Shown here in pieces: positions 13,480-14,230 of a stretch of DNA of 14,230 nucleotides; positions within the stretch are counted from its first letter, which is position 1, and every line of letters begins with the position of its first letter. Origin of the DNA: JBECKR01 sp040235415. GTDB lineage: Bacteria > Acidobacteriota > Polarisedimenticolia > Polarisedimenticolales > Polarisedimenticolaceae. The notes below the pieces were generated by a model. That model did not search any database and was not told where the DNA came from. It was given only the letters and a program-made list of their open reading frames with translations. The stretch is from NCBI GenBank assembly GCA_040235415.1, contig JBECKR010000404.1, positions 1-14,230 of the forward strand, given 5' to 3'. Made by a program: the position numbers and the translations under genes.

Positions 13480-14042
13480 AAAAGCAGCGAAGTGGCGGCG
13501 CGGGCCCGGAAGCGCCGGTCGCCGACCCGTCGTCGCGCTTGCTCCACGCCTCGAACGTCGGCTCGCCTTCCCGACCGTACTGCTCCAGAATCCGCGGTTC
13601 AGCCCACGCGCGGATGCGGTCGTGGTCCCGATCGCGGAGCTGAAAGTAGTAGCGGAACTTCTCGCGGAATTCGGGAAGTCGGTCGTCGACGATCGACTCT
13701 CGGCGCTCGTCCGAGAGCGCGCGGACGCGGCGCTCCGCGCGTTGCCGGCACCACCGCTCGTACCGCTCGCGTTGCGCCCGGTCTTCGTCGAGTCGGTCAG
13801 CGGCGTCGTGCCGCTGGCGTTCCCGTTCTTTCCCTGCACGGGCGGTCTCGATGTAGCCGCCCTTGAGGACGCCACCGAGGACCCGCGGGAATCCGGATTG
13901 GCTGTCGCGACCCTCCTTGGCGGCGAGGTCGACGGCGGTCGTCGCCATCTCGTCGTCGCCCCCGCAGGCGTCCAAGATCGCCTGGGCCTGGCGGAGCTGG
14001 TCGGCGGTGACCTCCTCCGCCAAACCGAAGCGTCGCTCGGCG

Positions 14043-14230
14043 AAGCGTAAGCGGGTCAACGTCGAGCGCACGATCTGCGAGCTGAAGAACGACCTGGGGA
14101 TCGATCACGTCCCGACGGCCAGTTTCGGGGCCAACGCCGCCGACCTCGCGATCAAAGTCCTGGCGCGCAACCTGCTCGTGCTCTATCGCGATCGTGGACT
14201 GCGACTGCCAACGCGCTATCGGGTCATGAC
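14043..14230 (+). mobile_element. IS1380-type transposase, C-terminal part, continuing past the window
   Basis: From about 14043 the plus frame reads AKRKRVNVERTICELKNDLG, then IDHVPTASFGANAADLAIKV and LARNLLVLYRDRGL, open to the last base. The segment ERxIxELKxDLGxDHxPxxxFxANAAxLAxxVLAxNLL is the conserved end of IS1380-family DDE transposases, including the last catalytic Glu region. The upstream part of the transposase is missing here: the preceding DNA encodes the replication-initiator-like frame on the other strand. It is therefore a 5'-truncated copy, or an IS joined by recombination. Confidence 0.75.

Larger units (their letters stand above)
13262..14071 (-). pseudogene. Truncated replication-initiator-like protein, 3' part overrun by the hairpin array
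   Basis: The frame is open from GTG 14071 to TGA 13262. Residues about 8-180 look like a real charged, helical protein: RFAERRFGLAEEV, LDACGGDDEMATTAVDLAAK, the stretch GFPRVLGGVLKGGY, then a long Arg/Glu helix (RYERWCRQRAERRVRAL) and FREKFRYYFQLRDR. The block of a helical repeat, then a Gly-rich FPRVLGGVLKGGY-type turn, then a basic helix recalls the C-terminal part of plasmid/ICE RepA-like winged-helix initiators; I hold this loosely. At the 5' end homology meets the oppositely oriented transposase fragment near 14045, so the N-terminus is lost and the GTG is unlikely to be a true start. Residues 181-269 run through the hairpin array, look non-native and may be an insertion or read-through. 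Confidence 0.5.

Noticed and set aside
13271..14050. Plus-strand frame of 259 codons opposite the replication-initiator-like frame
   Set aside because: Antisense shadow; the minus strand has the charged helical pattern of a real protein.

Overview
The window is high-GC bacterial chromosome from an accessory, rearranged region. The nearest thing to a taxonomic signal is the PASTA-less Ser/Thr protein kinase fused to a TolB/PD40 beta-propeller, present as one intact gene and several decayed copies. Such paralogous families are typical of Acidobacteriota and some other soil or sediment phyla (Gemmatimonadota, Myxococcota, Planctomycetota). I lean to Acidobacteriota, but nothing here proves it.

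Layout. 1-159 is the 3' end of a SnoaL/NTF2-like gene. 164-560 is a collapsed kinase-PD40 gene: its upstream region and first codons are joined by a deletion to its last propeller blade. 598-3312 (minus) is an intact kinase-PD40 gene, tail to tail with that relic. 3584-6463 (minus) encodes a 959-residue protein of no family I recognise. 6887-7504 (minus) is a small metallo-beta-lactamase-fold protein with a degenerate metal site. About 7559-7750 holds the tail of an IS3-type transposase. 7874-9172 (minus) is a membrane protein with a GH2-like/7TMR-DISM-like external domain, seven C-terminal helices and no output domain.

9222-10479 is a mosaic. It has a 3' half of a tRNA(CAT), a ParD/ParE toxin-antitoxin operon with a good promoter and a candidate operator, a dead kinase N-terminus on the plus strand, and a diverged second copy of the tRNA-half repeat. 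10466-10954 (minus) is a severed C-terminal PD40 fragment, cut by the end of an IS21-type element (about 10955-11053).

11087-13216 (minus) is a visibly less GC-rich gene for a NACHT/STAND-like NTPase, a protein class often found in anti-phage defence. Directly upstream of it, 13262-13479 is a dense array of perfect inverted repeats (arms of 8, 13, 7 and 12 bp). This array lies inside the unusual 3' end of a truncated replication-initiator-like reading frame (13262-14071, minus). That frame is cut at its 5' end by a divergent IS1380-type transposase fragment running off the window (about 14043-14230, plus).

Reading. The left part is ordinary genome with a kinase paralogue family. From about 9.2 kb rightward the DNA is a graveyard of mobile-element ends carrying two probable defence or maintenance modules: the ParDE pair and the NACHT-like NTPase with its structured upstream element. 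The NTPase plus hairpin array is the best candidate for an undescribed system. The recurring kinase upstream module and the tRNA-half direct repeats are the next most interesting signals.
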